From assembly GCA_014773175.1 (NCBI GenBank), contig VXCM01000929.1, positions 1 through 64,000 on the forward strand: DNA of 64,000 bases, in the 5' to 3' direction. Shown here one piece after another: positions 54,001-64,000 of the stretch. Source of the DNA: Lucifuga dentata. Taxonomy: Eukaryota; Chordata; Actinopteri; Ophidiiformes; Bythitidae. Under the pieces are notes generated by a model. It worked only from the letters and a program-made list of their open reading frames with translations, made no database searches and was not told the origin of the DNA. The position numbers and the translations under genes were made by a program. Position 1 is the stretch's first letter, and every line of letters starts with the position of its first letter.

Positions 54001-54116
54001 AAGCGGGTTTCGGGCTTCTGGCTGCGGCTCTGATCCGGTTCATAGTCCATCCCGCTCAGCTGCCACCGCTTCACCGAGTGAGGGGCTGATTTCACCGATT
54101 TCAGCCTCGGTTCCAT
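47433..54116 (-). CDS. ect2l: ect2l, epithelial cell transforming 2-like Rho GEF with F-box (gene span, 21 coding exons)
   Basis: Coding exons, 5' to 3': 54116-53964 (or to 53958), 52735-52623, 52528-52366, 52222-51967, 51868-51664, 51341-51209, 51104-50939, 50600-50472, 50393-50307, 50095-49877, 49779-49676, 49580-49413, 49328-49242, 49064-48955, 48874-48727, 48604-48531, 48425-48269, 48190-48125, 48014-47926, 47825-47647, 47566-47433. All phases chain without a stop, giving about 979 residues against about 904 in human. Domain order: [10 protein letters not shown] motif, F-box (residues 104-143), DUF4347-like region (about 325-396), RhoGEF DH (about 633-846), PH-like tail (about 850-979). 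This order identifies ECT2L. DH-PH proteins activate Rho GTPases and F-box proteins bind SKP1; neither has been demonstrated here. Confidence 0.93.
48125..49328 (-). CDS. ect2l: ect2l coding exons 13-18 (RhoGEF DH domain)
   Basis: Exon 13 (49328-49242) opens the DH domain with [20 protein letters not shown]. Exon 14 (49064-48955) has [20 protein letters not shown]. Exon 15 (48874-48727) has [14 protein letters not shown], then [20 protein letters not shown]. Exon 16 (48604-48531) has [20 protein letters not shown]. Exon 17 (48425-48269) has [20 protein letters not shown] and [14 protein letters not shown]; the L..L...P..RI..Y..LL pattern is the conserved DH helix. Exon 18 (48190-48125) has [22 protein letters not shown] domains catalyse GDP release from Rho-family GTPases. 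A GTGAGT inside exon 13 is not used as a donor, because the implied intron would be only 22 bases. Confidence 0.93.
48880..48904. repeat. (CATA)n / (CA)n microsatellite in ect2l intron 14
   Basis: About six units of ACAT lie immediately upstream (minus-strand sense) of the exon 15 acceptor. Similar CA-rich runs at 48432-48453 and 48608-48627 flank the acceptors of exons 17 and 16. Confidence 0.8.
49413..50600 (-). CDS. ect2l: ect2l coding exons 8-12 (central region)
   Basis: Exon 8 (50600-50472) has [13 protein letters not shown] and DIFSPLAAS. Exon 9 (50393-50307) has [20 protein letters not shown]. Exon 10 (50095-49877) has [20 protein letters not shown] then [15 protein letters not shown]. 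Exon 11 (49779-49676) has [20 protein letters not shown]. Exon 12 (49580-49413) is a variable Lys/Glu/Ser-rich spacer before the DH domain. All junctions are phase-consistent. No named domain is recognised in exons 8-11 beyond resemblance to ECT2L. Confidence 0.88.
50939..52222 (-). CDS. ect2l: ect2l coding exons 4-7 (linker and DUF4347-like region)
   Basis: Exon 4 (52222-51967) continues the F-box with [19 protein letters not shown] and then [20 protein letters not shown], followed by a Glu/Arg-rich helix. Exon 5 (51868-51664) is a Ser-rich linker with little conservation. Exon 6 (51341-51209) ends [16 protein letters not shown] and exon 7 (51104-50939) reads [20 protein letters not shown] then [20 protein letters not shown]. 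Together exons 6 and 7 resemble the DUF4347 fold segment of ECT2L, whose function is not known. Confidence 0.88.
52366..52735 (-). CDS. ect2l: ect2l coding exons 2-3 (HWFDLWTD block and F-box)
   Basis: Exon 2 (52735-52623) encodes [20 protein letters not shown] and continues [18 protein letters not shown]. Exon 3 (52528-52366) encodes [10 protein letters not shown], then [20 protein letters not shown] followed by [19 protein letters not shown]. The LP...LSFLSP.DLC.AAQV...W pattern is a canonical F-box, the SKP1-binding motif of SCF ubiquitin ligases. Exon 3 ends in phase 0 at the donor GTAAGA. Confidence 0.92.
53659..53691. other. Single-N assembly join in a T-run (ect2l intron 1)
   Basis: T-runs of similar length flank N at 53675. 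Confidence 0.85.
53763..53853. repeat. Two adjacent palindromes in ect2l intron 1
   Basis: 53763-53790 is a perfect 28-bp palindrome centred on CTATAG. Directly next to it, the arm 53795-53820 (ending ACATGGCGTGTGCGCTAT) is exactly complementary to 53828-53853 around a 7-base loop ATACTTC. The sequence after it, CTGCCATCCAGTGGGCACTA, resembles a motif at 46130-46145 (CCATCTAGTGGTCAC), so a small dispersed repeat may be involved. Confidence 0.85.
53958..54116 (-). CDS. ect2l: ect2l coding exon 1
   Basis: ATG at 54116 opens [18 protein letters not shown] and the exon carries [15 protein letters not shown], the conserved N-terminal motif of ECT2L. The donor is uncertain. GTGAAG after Asn (exon end 53964) and GTCGGA after Lys (exon end 53958) both keep phase 0 into [10 protein letters not shown] of exon 2; they differ by Val-Lys. 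Confidence 0.85.
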
Positions 54117-54785
54117 GGATTCATGCAGAATAATCTGCTTAAAGATTGGTATCTATTCTTAAGGATTCTTAAATGCCAGCTTTGGTTGTTCTTGCACAAA
54201 GCTGGCAGCAGATTACCGGGCCGCCATTCCGCGTCTGTCCGCTGCCTGTAACCTTAGAGACGCACCAACAGATGCTGCGCACATTCCTTCACACACACAC
54301 GCACACACACAATCCCACATCATTTCAATGGTCAACGGGAACTCCTGCAAAAAGACAAAACTCACATTTTCATAGAACCTCACACACTTATTAGATATCG
54401 ACGCGACTAAATTTAATTTTTTCTTCAAAGACAAAATCATATTCTAAAATTTATTTCCAAAGCGGCCTGATTGAGATGTTTATGCATGAGGTATTTTATT
54501 GGAATTGGGCTCCAGTTTTTGTGGATATAAAAAAATATATAAAAATACACACATTTAATTTTTATTTTATATTACACTAATGGATTGATTGTAATTGTGG
54601 ATCACTGACAACGGGGCTTTTCCTGACATTTTAAACACTAACCACATTGTTTTTGGGATTAAAACCACACGCCTAGTGGTAATCACAGGAACAAAACTAA
54701 AATCATCCATCGTAAAAGTTGTAACTGTGATGTACTTACTAAGACTCTATAGAACATAAAGATAAATGGCTTCATGAGGATTTAC
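54117..54785 (-). other. Upstream region of ect2l: 5' UTR and likely promoter side
   Basis: The ~130 bp before the ect2l ATG (54117-54260) are relatively CpG-rich (GGGCCGCCATTCCGCGTCTG) within otherwise AT-rich DNA, as expected for a 5' UTR or core promoter. A (CA)n run follows at 54290-54310. No TATA box is assigned. Confidence 0.35.
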
Positions 54786-54874
54786 CCTTCTCTTTCTTAT
54801 TCTGTAGTACTGTCTTATTCCCTCGCTTCCTCTCCTCTAAAGTGAGTCCAATGATGGCATCCCTCTCCTCTCTC
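54786..54874 (-). other. Candidate 89-nt exon between ccdc28a and ect2l (unassigned)
   Basis: On the minus strand, CAGTGCTTTTCAG precedes an open segment EERDAIIGLTLEERKRGNKT, followed by VLQNKKEKG and the donor GTAAAT. It matches neither neighbour's known coding sequence. It may be a 5' noncoding exon of ect2l or chance. Confidence 0.2.
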
Positions 54875-56128
54875 CTGAAAAGCACTGAAAAGCGTTGCCA
54901 ATACACAGACAAGATCACATTTATTATCAAGTCAATAAAACTAAAATCACCGCACAATAAATCACCTCATGCATCCCCCAACAACACTGGTAAAAATTAG
55001 AATTGACAAAATAAAGTAGGAAATTTGATTTACAGTCAAAGCAGCAAATGAGTATTACCTTTCACCTCCATTTTTAGTATCCATTTCAAATAAGTCACTT
55101 AAATTAGAACTAATAAGGCAAAAATGATTAAATAAAAAAATAAGGCATGGTTGTGATGTCAAAATTTGGATATTTTGGTCTTTTCCAGCATCACACTAAC
55201 ACACCAGTGATAATGCCGTGTGTTTTGCATGTTGCGTGGATATGTGCAAATAGAATCAATATTGAACAATGTGCTGGAGGTGATGTCAGGCTATTAAAAG
55301 TAGCAAGAAATTAGATGCACGACACACTTGAGTTATTTACCAACAGCATATTGTGCAATACCTATGGCTGGTATTGATCACAAACTACTATATGTTCACA
55401 TTCAATTTTTTGGCTCAATCAAATGCCCAAGAAAACAATATCAACTATCACAACCTAATATAAATAGTTTATGCTTAATGTTCTACTATTACAATCTGAC
55501 GTTTCCTCATCGTTTCTGATATATGTCTGTGTATATATTTTGTAAGCCATGTTGTGGATCTTTAGCTTGTGGTATTGTACACAATGACTGACCTGTGGTA
55601 ACAAATAATACAATGTGCAACAGAGTGAGTTTACGTTTGGAAATTTCTAAAAGAGAATGTCTGCAGTCAAATCACTTTTCGCTAAGCCAATACAAACTCA
55701 TTTTCGGTGCATTTTCGACATTAATAACACTGTAATGCAAATCGGAGCCTTTTGGAACTGAATGAAGTGACTACAAATACGACCATGACAGGGATGCACC
55801 AATGCCAATATGTAAAATATCATTAAAATACTAACATTTCAAACAAGTCCGACAAGAAAAAAAGGTCAGCAAGAGATGGAAATTAAGATTTGATCTTAAT
55901 AATTTTTACTCACAGTCTAAATTAGCAAAGTCTTATTGTTACAAACAGTAAAATCAAGGCTATCAGTGCATCCCTGAAAGGTTATTTAACAACACATCCA
56001 TTAACCTTATACAGCCAGGGAACGCTAATGCACAGCTTTGCTGCTGTTTTAGACTTCAGAAGCGCCAACAAGCTCGCTCCAATGAAGAGAAGAGAAGAGA
56101 AGAGAAGAGAGGAGAAGAGAAGAGAAGA
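54875..56128. other. Intergenic DNA, ccdc28a 3' side
   Basis: AT-rich DNA without recognisable coding exons. It contains the probable 3' UTR of ccdc28a at its right end, beginning with a pentanucleotide repeat. Confidence 0.5.
56086..56128. repeat. (GAGAA)n repeat directly after the ccdc28a stop
   Basis: About eight units of AGAGA/AGAAG-type pentamer on the plus strand. The repeat begins at the base next to the ccdc28a TGA (56129-56131), so the 3' UTR starts with a CT-rich repeat in the sense orientation. Confidence 0.85.
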
Positions 56129-57494
<1,366 letters not shown>

Positions 57495-60400
57495 GAGCTC
57501 ATGTTACGATACTGACTGGTTAACCAGCTAAACAGTAAAACACAAACGCTGACAACACGTATAACAAACAGCAGTGTGATTACATAACAAATCGTAGAAC
57601 GACGTAAATAAAATAGTTGACAGCAATAACAGCTGTGGTATGCTATTAGCTCAAGGCTACTTAGCTAATCTTCAAACTCCGCTGCTCGTTTCAGTAACAT
57701 AAATCGATAAAATATCCACTCACATTTACACCACAGCTTTATCTTCTATGATACGGACAGACTGTCAACACGACTTAAGCTTTTAATCAACAACAAAACT
57801 CTTAAAACTTGTATGTTGTGGCTACCTATCATAGCTAGCCTAAAAAAACAACAACTCTTAAAACTTCCTGTTTGTGCAAACCCTAAGAAGCCCGACAGGA
57901 GGCAGGAGCATCGAGGAGCCGATACTGAAACGTTCCGGGTATCATATTTGCCAAAGAATTCGTAAATTAGATATAAACCCTCAGACAAATCCCTAGACAG
58001 ACAATATATTAGTTCCCAATGATTCTCTTTCATTACGATATTTGTTTGACTGGCCATTCAGTAAATTTCATAGTGATACATAAATAAATAAAAGTCTTAT
58101 TATTGGCCATACAGTGAATAATGGAACAACCAGTGCAATATGACGGCACCCATGGTGATTTTATGGACCAATTTTATGACATACATCTGTAAGTCCTACA
58201 TTCATAAAACGAAACTGATGTAATATATCTAAAATCCATAAATAATGTGAGCCTGCAGAGTCATAGATACATATCCTTGCCAAGGAAACAAGTTTTCTAT
58301 GTTTGAAGATATTAACTTTGCTGTCCAAAATGTTTCCTTTCCTGCCTGAGATGTAGTTACAGAGAGTGAGCACAAGGGGGAGTTAAGTGAATATGTAATA
58401 AATTCTCTCTCTCTCTCTCTCTCTGTGTAACAGAAAATGAATTTCAGTAGAGGAAGGAGTTCCCTTATCTGTGCAGTCTATTGTAATTTGTCCTGCAATA
58501 AATCCTGTCTTTGTGAATCTTACAATGTTCAGTTTTAGTTGACACTGTGCCACATGGTGTTGATTTAACTCTATGATAATATGGAGGTTGTAGTTAGTTG
58601 GGCTGTTTTGCTGGACTGGAGAAATTGAATGGAGGGTGTTGCCTTTTTGCATGAATGCACCTGGGGAACAGAGGAACTAAGCTGTTCAGAAAGTACTAAA
58701 GTTTCCTGAGCAAGCCTCAAGAACATGCCATATTCCTAAAATTACAAGGAAAAAGTCAAAATGTGTGAATGAAATGTAAACTCTGATGAGTACCTTGATT
58801 TGGGCCTGTTCTTTCTCTATAACTCTCTTTTTTTGATTTTCCTCTGGCATCGATTGTCAGAGGGATACATTTTTGTGCAGTTGTAAATATGAAAAAGTCA
58901 TCTGATAAACTTTCCCTCTTTGGAGTGTGATTTTAAATTTGAAATCTCTTCTTCTTAAAAGGTTGAAAATAGCTTTATGGTCCATCCCTTCATTCATCTG
59001 GCTGTTGTTTGAGTGTTAAAACATTTTCCCTTTGTGTCAGCACTCACTTCCTGCTGCTTTGTTGCTTAACTAGCATGACGCTGCTGTTTCAAATTGCTGT
59101 TGCATATGATTTTTATGAATTTGGTGTTGAGCATTAGTATTAAATATTGCAAATTGCCAATTGAAATGTTCACAGGGAGTTTTTTAATGGGAATGATTTC
59201 TAACTAATAAACTAAAAAAAAAAAAAAAAAAAAAAATCCTGAATGCTTGAAAGAGTTCTGACGCCCCCAAAAAAGTACCCTTTCGCTCTCGCGCTCTCCT
59301 ATTCATGTTGCATTTGTTCTCTTTTCCTACTCTCTTTTCTACCCTTTCCTGCTTTATGCATTTCAGTGTGTGTGTGTGTGCCCACATTTACTGCATGACA
59401 GTGGCTGAGTGAGGTGAACCAGGATAAAACGTTACAGATGAACACATTTTAGACTGTCGCATCCCCTCAGCCATTAACTTAGTGGATGTACACACACACA
59501 CACACACATACACACACACCTATCTCTCATCTGTAATTGCAGTGTAGGTGCTGTTTGGAGAGCTAGCTACTAGTTACAGCCAGTTCATTCTCTTCTCATG
59601 TGCATAGCTGCTTGAATTATGCGTTGGATTGTAAATGAATGAAAACTCTTTTAATTACACACTCCAGCTTGCTGCTAATTCTAAGTTAGCTACCGTTCAA
59701 ATGGAGCATTATTCCAGCATTTTAACACTGAAGACACTGTTATCTATGATTTATCTGAATAAATCAGAAATCTCCCCATAGGATTTCTTTTTTCTGATAA
59801 ATGAAAGCCAATGTATTTTTTTTTCCCCAAAGGCACTGAATTATATGATTTCAGGAACAAAGTGTGTGTGTGTGCTGTCTCCGTCTCTCTGTGGACTTGA
59901 CCTATAATCAGCGCAGAAATGCTCATGTTGTATCAACAGGAGAATAAAAGCATGAAGGCCGGTCTATTGTTTCTATTCATGTGCGTGATCCATGTATGTC
60001 CCTGTTCGATACTGTATATCCCCCAGTGCGAGAGGACGCTCAGGGGACGTGTAAAAGAGACAGTGTGTGTGCAGGTCTGTGGGGAATTAGGGTTAAGCAA
60101 AAGGTTACAAGTGTGTGTGCGTGTGTGTGTACATGTGTGTTTTTATCTCAGCAGCTGAGACCCAGAATAAGACATGTTTTTATCCTTCCATATTCCTTTA
60201 TCTACCGTATGCCTTTCACGCTAATATGTGTACATACACACACCAGGTTAGACACACACACACATGCACATACACATGCACACTTAAACTGAGTGTTTCC
60301 TATTGAAAAAGGCTAGATTTATATCTTCCTGTATGTGTGAGGGAGCCAGACGTCCTTTTCTTGTCTTCCATTTGTCCTCCCAGCAAGGACAAGGAACATG

Positions 60401-60866
60401 GAACAGACAGACACACATACATGCACGCCCACACAAACACACATGCATAATTACAAAAACAGTGCATGTACATTAACACAGAGTGGGACTGGCAGAGACG
60501 AATGATGGGGTTAGTGAGAGAGAAAAAAAGAAGGTTAAAATAAGTAAATAAGCAAAACCAAGTTGGAGGCCGAATAGAGAGAGAGATTTTCATTTGTTTT
60601 TCATCACATTTCTTTGCTGATTTCCATCATAAATTATTGAATGTTTGCACGGAATTCTCCTTTACATGCAGAGATGGGATGAAATTTGTTCAGACTGCAC
60701 ATTTAATCATCATAAAACAATAAACGATGAGTTGATAATGACTTAGTTTCTCACTCCTCCGTCCACCTGTCTTGTCATCTCCTCGTCTTTCACCTCTCAT
60801 CATTTCATTCGCGTCTCCCTCCTCCCCCCTCGTCCCATTTGTCTCCCCTCTGTGTTGTCTCTTCAC
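57495..60866. other. Region upstream of ccdc28a: promoter side, then gene-free DNA
   Basis: 57495-57760 is the likely 5' UTR and promoter of ccdc28a; no motif is firmly assigned. Further right I see only repeats: (CT)n at 58406-58425, an A-run at 59214-59236, (CA)n near 59492-59517, and TG- and CA-rich stretches at 60060-60140 and 60235-60285. No coding exon is recognised. Confidence 0.5.
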
Positions 60867-60980
60867 TCTGTAGAGGGTCCAAGTGACATTTGGCTGTCCC
60901 CTGCCTCGAGGGGGTCCAGGAGATGCAGCCGTTTTTTGGCAGGCGGGCACAGGGACGCCTAGGGGTCCTGACGGGGACTC
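60867..60980 (-). other. Candidate 114-nt exon, unassigned
   Basis: On the minus strand a strong pyrimidine tract and CAG (CTCTTCTTCGTCCAG) precede a 38-codon open stretch, ESPSGPLGVPVPACQKTAAS then GPPRGRGQPNVTWTLYR, ended by AGA and the donor GTGAAG; both ends are phase 0. The plus strand also has a plausible acceptor (CTTCACTCTGTAG) at 60873. GC content is clearly above its surroundings. I recognise no family. In human, NHSL1 lies beyond CCDC28A in this direction (plus strand here), but I could not match it. Confidence 0.25.
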
Positions 60981-61428
60981 CTGGACGAAGAAGAGTAAAA
61001 AAGTACACATCATAAAATGCACCCGCAGATAGAAAAACACACACTCTGGAGTGCACATGTAGGCAAACTACACAAAGAGGAGCTAAACACACACATAGTG
61101 AATACACAGAGGAAAGAGGGTAAACTTTCTACAAAAGTGCATAACTTGGGATTTTAATTCTAATTCATAATAATTGCAAAAATAATGGCTGGCTAGCTTC
61201 ATCTACTCCTCAGATATGGCAAAAATATCTCCCAAATGAAATACTGAATATTTTTAGATGTTTAAAGACTTTCAGGAACTGGGTATAACGTGAAAAGAAT
61301 AGAAAAATAAAAAATTTATCTCAAGAAATGTGTCGGAAAACAGCCAAATTCAGATGACAGGAAGTGTTCGGGTGCTTTCCCTCCGCTCTCTGCCTCTCCG
61401 GTCTCTTTGGAGAGATAATACGCTGGTC

Positions 61429-61559
61429 ATCAGGGCGAGCGACAGAGAGAGAGAGAGAGAGGGAGAGAGATGCAGGGCTAATTGCGGGGTGCTNATCAGG
61501 GCGAGCGACAGAGAGAGAGAGAGAGAGGGAGAGAGATGCAGGGCTAATTGCGGGGTGCT
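61429..61559. repeat. 65-bp perfect direct duplication around a single N (assembly artefact)
   Basis: 61429-61493 equals 61495-61559, with N at 61494. The unit contains a (GA)n core and a unique tail GCTAATTGCGGGGTGCT. Confidence 0.95.
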
Positions 61560-61660
61560 GGAGCTCGTTGGCGCGGCGCTGCCTGCTGTTTTGGCTCGGC
61601 CGTAATTACCTGGTTGCCGCAGATGTTTCACGCCATTGTTGTGCACAGGGTGAGAGGGAG

Positions 61661-61680
61661 GGATGGATGGATGGATGGAG
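61661..61680. repeat. (ATGG)n tetranucleotide repeat
   Basis: About four to five units of GGAT/ATGG. A comparable (ATCC)n stretch is at 32035-32051. Confidence 0.8.
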
Positions 61681-62161
61681 AGATGGAAGCACCGAGAGAG
61701 AAAGGGAGTGAAAGAAATTAGGGAGGGAGAGGGATCAAGAGAGGCATGGTGGGGCAGAGGCAGGGGTCTTAATGATGAAGCAGCTGAAAACTTCTCCGCA
61801 CAAGCAAAGAAACGGCGACAATGCCACAAATCCATTCAGCCATCGTTTCATCCATTCTTTTATTCATCTCTTTCAATCCATTATCAAACCAACCCTTTTA
61901 TATTTGCACCTTGAGTGTTGATGGATGATAATAATTCTTTGTGTTTGTGTGTGAGTGTGTGTGTGTGTGTGGGATGCAGCCTTCCCACTGAGGCAGAACA
62001 AAGTAGCGTAATAACTGAGACACTGAGCTGACCCTCTCTGCTGCTCTCAAGTACACTTAATGGAGGTGTGTGTGTGTGCATCACTGTGGCAATCTGCTAT
62101 ATTTGAATGAGTGTCTGCACATACTCCTCTGTGTTTGAGCAAGTGTGTGCGAGCGTGATGT

Positions 62162-62162
<1 letters not shown>

Positions 62163-62203
<41 letters not shown>

Positions 62204-62219
62204 ATCCCCTCCAGGGGTN

Positions 62220-62260
<41 letters not shown>

Positions 62261-62275
62261 ATCCCCTCCAGGGGT
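62163..62275. repeat. 56-bp duplication containing (TG)n around a single N (assembly artefact)
   Basis: 62163-62218 equals 62220-62275, with N at 62219. Each copy has a (TG)n run followed by the unique tag CTGATCCCCTCCAGGGGT. The true locus probably has one (TG)n of uncertain length. Confidence 0.92.
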
Positions 62276-62775
62276 GAATTGTTATGGATGCTGTTCTGTT
62301 GAAATTACTGTTATTTGTTTCCTTTAAAACAAGCTAATTGCAGCGTAGCGGATTACTGTGTGTATTCATGCGTCGTTTGTTTGCTTTCTTGTTTATTGTT
62401 TGTTTGTGTCATATTTCCAGAGCCTCAAATTTCTTTAGCATGGACACATTTTCACACCAGAGTCAAAACTCGTTTGGCTGCAGCTGTCGGGCACCAATTT
62501 GACTTTTTATTTTTTTTAAACGCGAAATTCTACAAAATGATGCAAATTATCGGCACACGAATTGTCGCACCAACAATAAATCACACACAAAGTGAATATT
62601 TTTGGTGATTTAATCCTCGGATGCTGTTGATGAACAGGGTGTGTTTTTTTGGGTTGCTCATTAAAAAAAATCCTGGTGAAATTAGATTTTTTGGTGAAAA
62701 AGAATAAAAGTGACAATATTGAGAAAAAAAAGTGTGTGTTTGTGTGTCAGTGTTAAATGGGACATCTCAGACAGC

Positions 62776-62778
<3 letters not shown>

Positions 62779-62826
<48 letters not shown>

Positions 62827-62848
62827 NTACACACACACACACACGCAC
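62779..62848. repeat. (CT)n followed by N and (CA)n/(GCAC)n compound microsatellite
   Basis: 24 CT units run to N at 62827, then TACACACACAC and GCACGCACGCAC. The repeat lengths are unreliable because the join lies inside the array. Confidence 0.9.
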
Positions 62849-63863
62849 GCACGCACAAACACCTGCCAGCTCCTTCCCGTCCCCCCGTGCCAGGTACGTC
62901 CACGTCCCGTCTTTGTGCGCGAATGAAAGCTCGGCGGCTCTGACGAGGAAGAAACGCACAGCGCTCTCACGGGGGACGAGAGGAGAAGAGGGACAAGAGG
63001 TGGCCTCGCCTTCCCTTTCATCCCTCCGTCCAACACTTCTCCTCCTTTCGTTTGCTTCCACTCGTCCCTCAGTTCTTTCCTTTATGTGCCGTTCCATGCT
63101 CTGCTGCATCCTCTCCTCTTTCTTTGCTCTCCATCCTCTTCCTCCCAAAGCATCGCTCTCTTTCTTGCCCGTCCATCGGCCTCCCTCTCTTTCTCCTCAC
63201 CTCATTCCAGTTTCCAAATGCTGGATGGTTGCTGAGCGCTCCGGTCACTGCTTGGGGAGTACGGCGAGCTAAACGGAGCCCACGAACCTGAACACACACC
63301 TGAAAACACAAACACAGAGGCCTTTCTCTTGCTCCAATTTCAAACATGTCTTATTTGCAGCGTGTACGTCTCTACCTTCCCCAGATTCCAAAGCTTATCT
63401 GCACACACAGCCTAGAAATCAGGACGAGAACTGGTCTAACATCATACGTATCCAAACAGCGAGCGTTTAGAGATAAGCTTCCTGTCCTATCTCAGTCTCT
63501 CTCCAGGCCAAGCGGAGTTCAGCACCACAAAAACCAGAACCAACTTTCCTGTGCTAATATGAAACTTATTTTAGCCATGAGGATAAGAGAGGCAATAAGA
63601 AGGAGAGATGATGCTCAGAATGCAGGATAGGCCTGTTGATGACCAAACGTGTCATGATGATGCTGCAAAATGCTGCTGATATTTTGGGCAGAACGAACTT
63701 TTGCCAAATCCCACCACTGTAATCCCTGATAAGTTCATTCAATTAGAAAAAGAAAAAAGCAGGGTAACTCATTGCCCTAAAAAAGTTATGCATTGTTGAA
63801 CAAACAAAAAAAGCATATGTTCAATGAACCTACAATTCTTGCGGAGCCCCTTAGGGGTCATGT

Positions 63864-63898
63864 AAAAAAAAAAAAAAAAAANAAAAAAAAAAAAAAAA
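63864..63898. other. Single-N assembly join in an A-run
   Basis: A-runs of 16-18 bases flank N at 63882. Confidence 0.85.
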
Positions 63899-64000
63899 GT
63901 GGGCAAAAAAATTAAAAAAAAATATGGGTTAAAAAAAAAAGGACACTCCTAAGGGCACATGGAAGAAGAAGAAGAAACACGGCTGCTTTTTTCCTTGTTT

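Larger units (their letters stand above)
60981..64000. other. Gene-free, repeat-rich right end
   Basis: It contains two assembly duplications, (TG)n and (CT)n microsatellites, a pyrimidine-rich zone (62960-63200) and N joins at 62827 and 63882. GC-rich patches at 61370-61640 and 62860-63010 could be regulatory or untranslated first-exon DNA, but I see no coding exon. Confidence 0.4.

Noticed and set aside
62753..63272. Long frames through the CT/CA repeat near 62.8-63.2 kb
   Set aside because: Created by an SLSLSL/RERERE dinucleotide repeat, an N and pyrimidine-rich DNA; no coding evidence.

Overview
This window is vertebrate nuclear DNA, almost certainly from a ray-finned (teleost) fish. 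Genes are split into many short GT-AG exons, CA/TG and GA/CT microsatellites are dense, a fish-style L1/Tx1-like LINE remnant and a short DNA-transposon family are present, and the three recognisable genes are chordate-specific. There are no bacterial operons, phage genes, rRNA/tRNA genes or CRISPR arrays. Most of the window is intronic or intergenic DNA.

Layout. (1) 1-13970: gene-poor. It holds a truncated LINE at the left edge, one MITE end near 2.8-2.9 kb, and otherwise anonymous DNA. (2) 13981-46610, plus strand: filip1l (filamin-A-interacting protein 1-like), five coding exons. Three small 5' exons lie at 13981-15328, followed by a 23-kb intron, a 2.8-kb coiled-coil exon at 38571-41403 and a short last exon at 46333-46610. 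(3) 47433-54116, minus strand: ect2l, for which I place 21 coding exons joined in a continuous frame (about 979 residues; F-box, DUF4347-like segment, RhoGEF DH and PH-like tail). (4) 56129-57494, minus strand: ccdc28a, five coding exons, 190 residues. (5) 57495-64000: no confident gene, only microsatellites, a poly-pyrimidine zone and one unassigned candidate exon. filip1l and ect2l converge tail to tail with 822 bp between their stop codons. ccdc28a and ect2l run head to tail on the same strand, as in the human 6q24 neighbourhood.

Nothing indicates that the three genes share a pathway. filip1l is a cytoskeletal coiled-coil adaptor, ect2l a predicted Rho GEF with an F-box, and ccdc28a a small conserved coiled-coil protein. 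Their link is positional.

Assembly quality matters for any user. Eleven single N characters mark joins. Four (46445, 57128, 61494, 62219) are flanked by perfect 56-65 bp duplications, and most others sit in homopolymers. Two of the duplications fall in coding exons (last exon of filip1l, exon 2 of ccdc28a). Removing one copy plus the N restores an intact frame in each, so these look like unmerged contig overlaps rather than biology.

I did not find a convincing new biological system. The most interesting items are a dispersed terminal-inverted-repeat element family with at least four copies, a double palindrome in ect2l intron 1, alternative ends of filip1l, and a phase-neutral unassigned exon candidate at 60867-60980.
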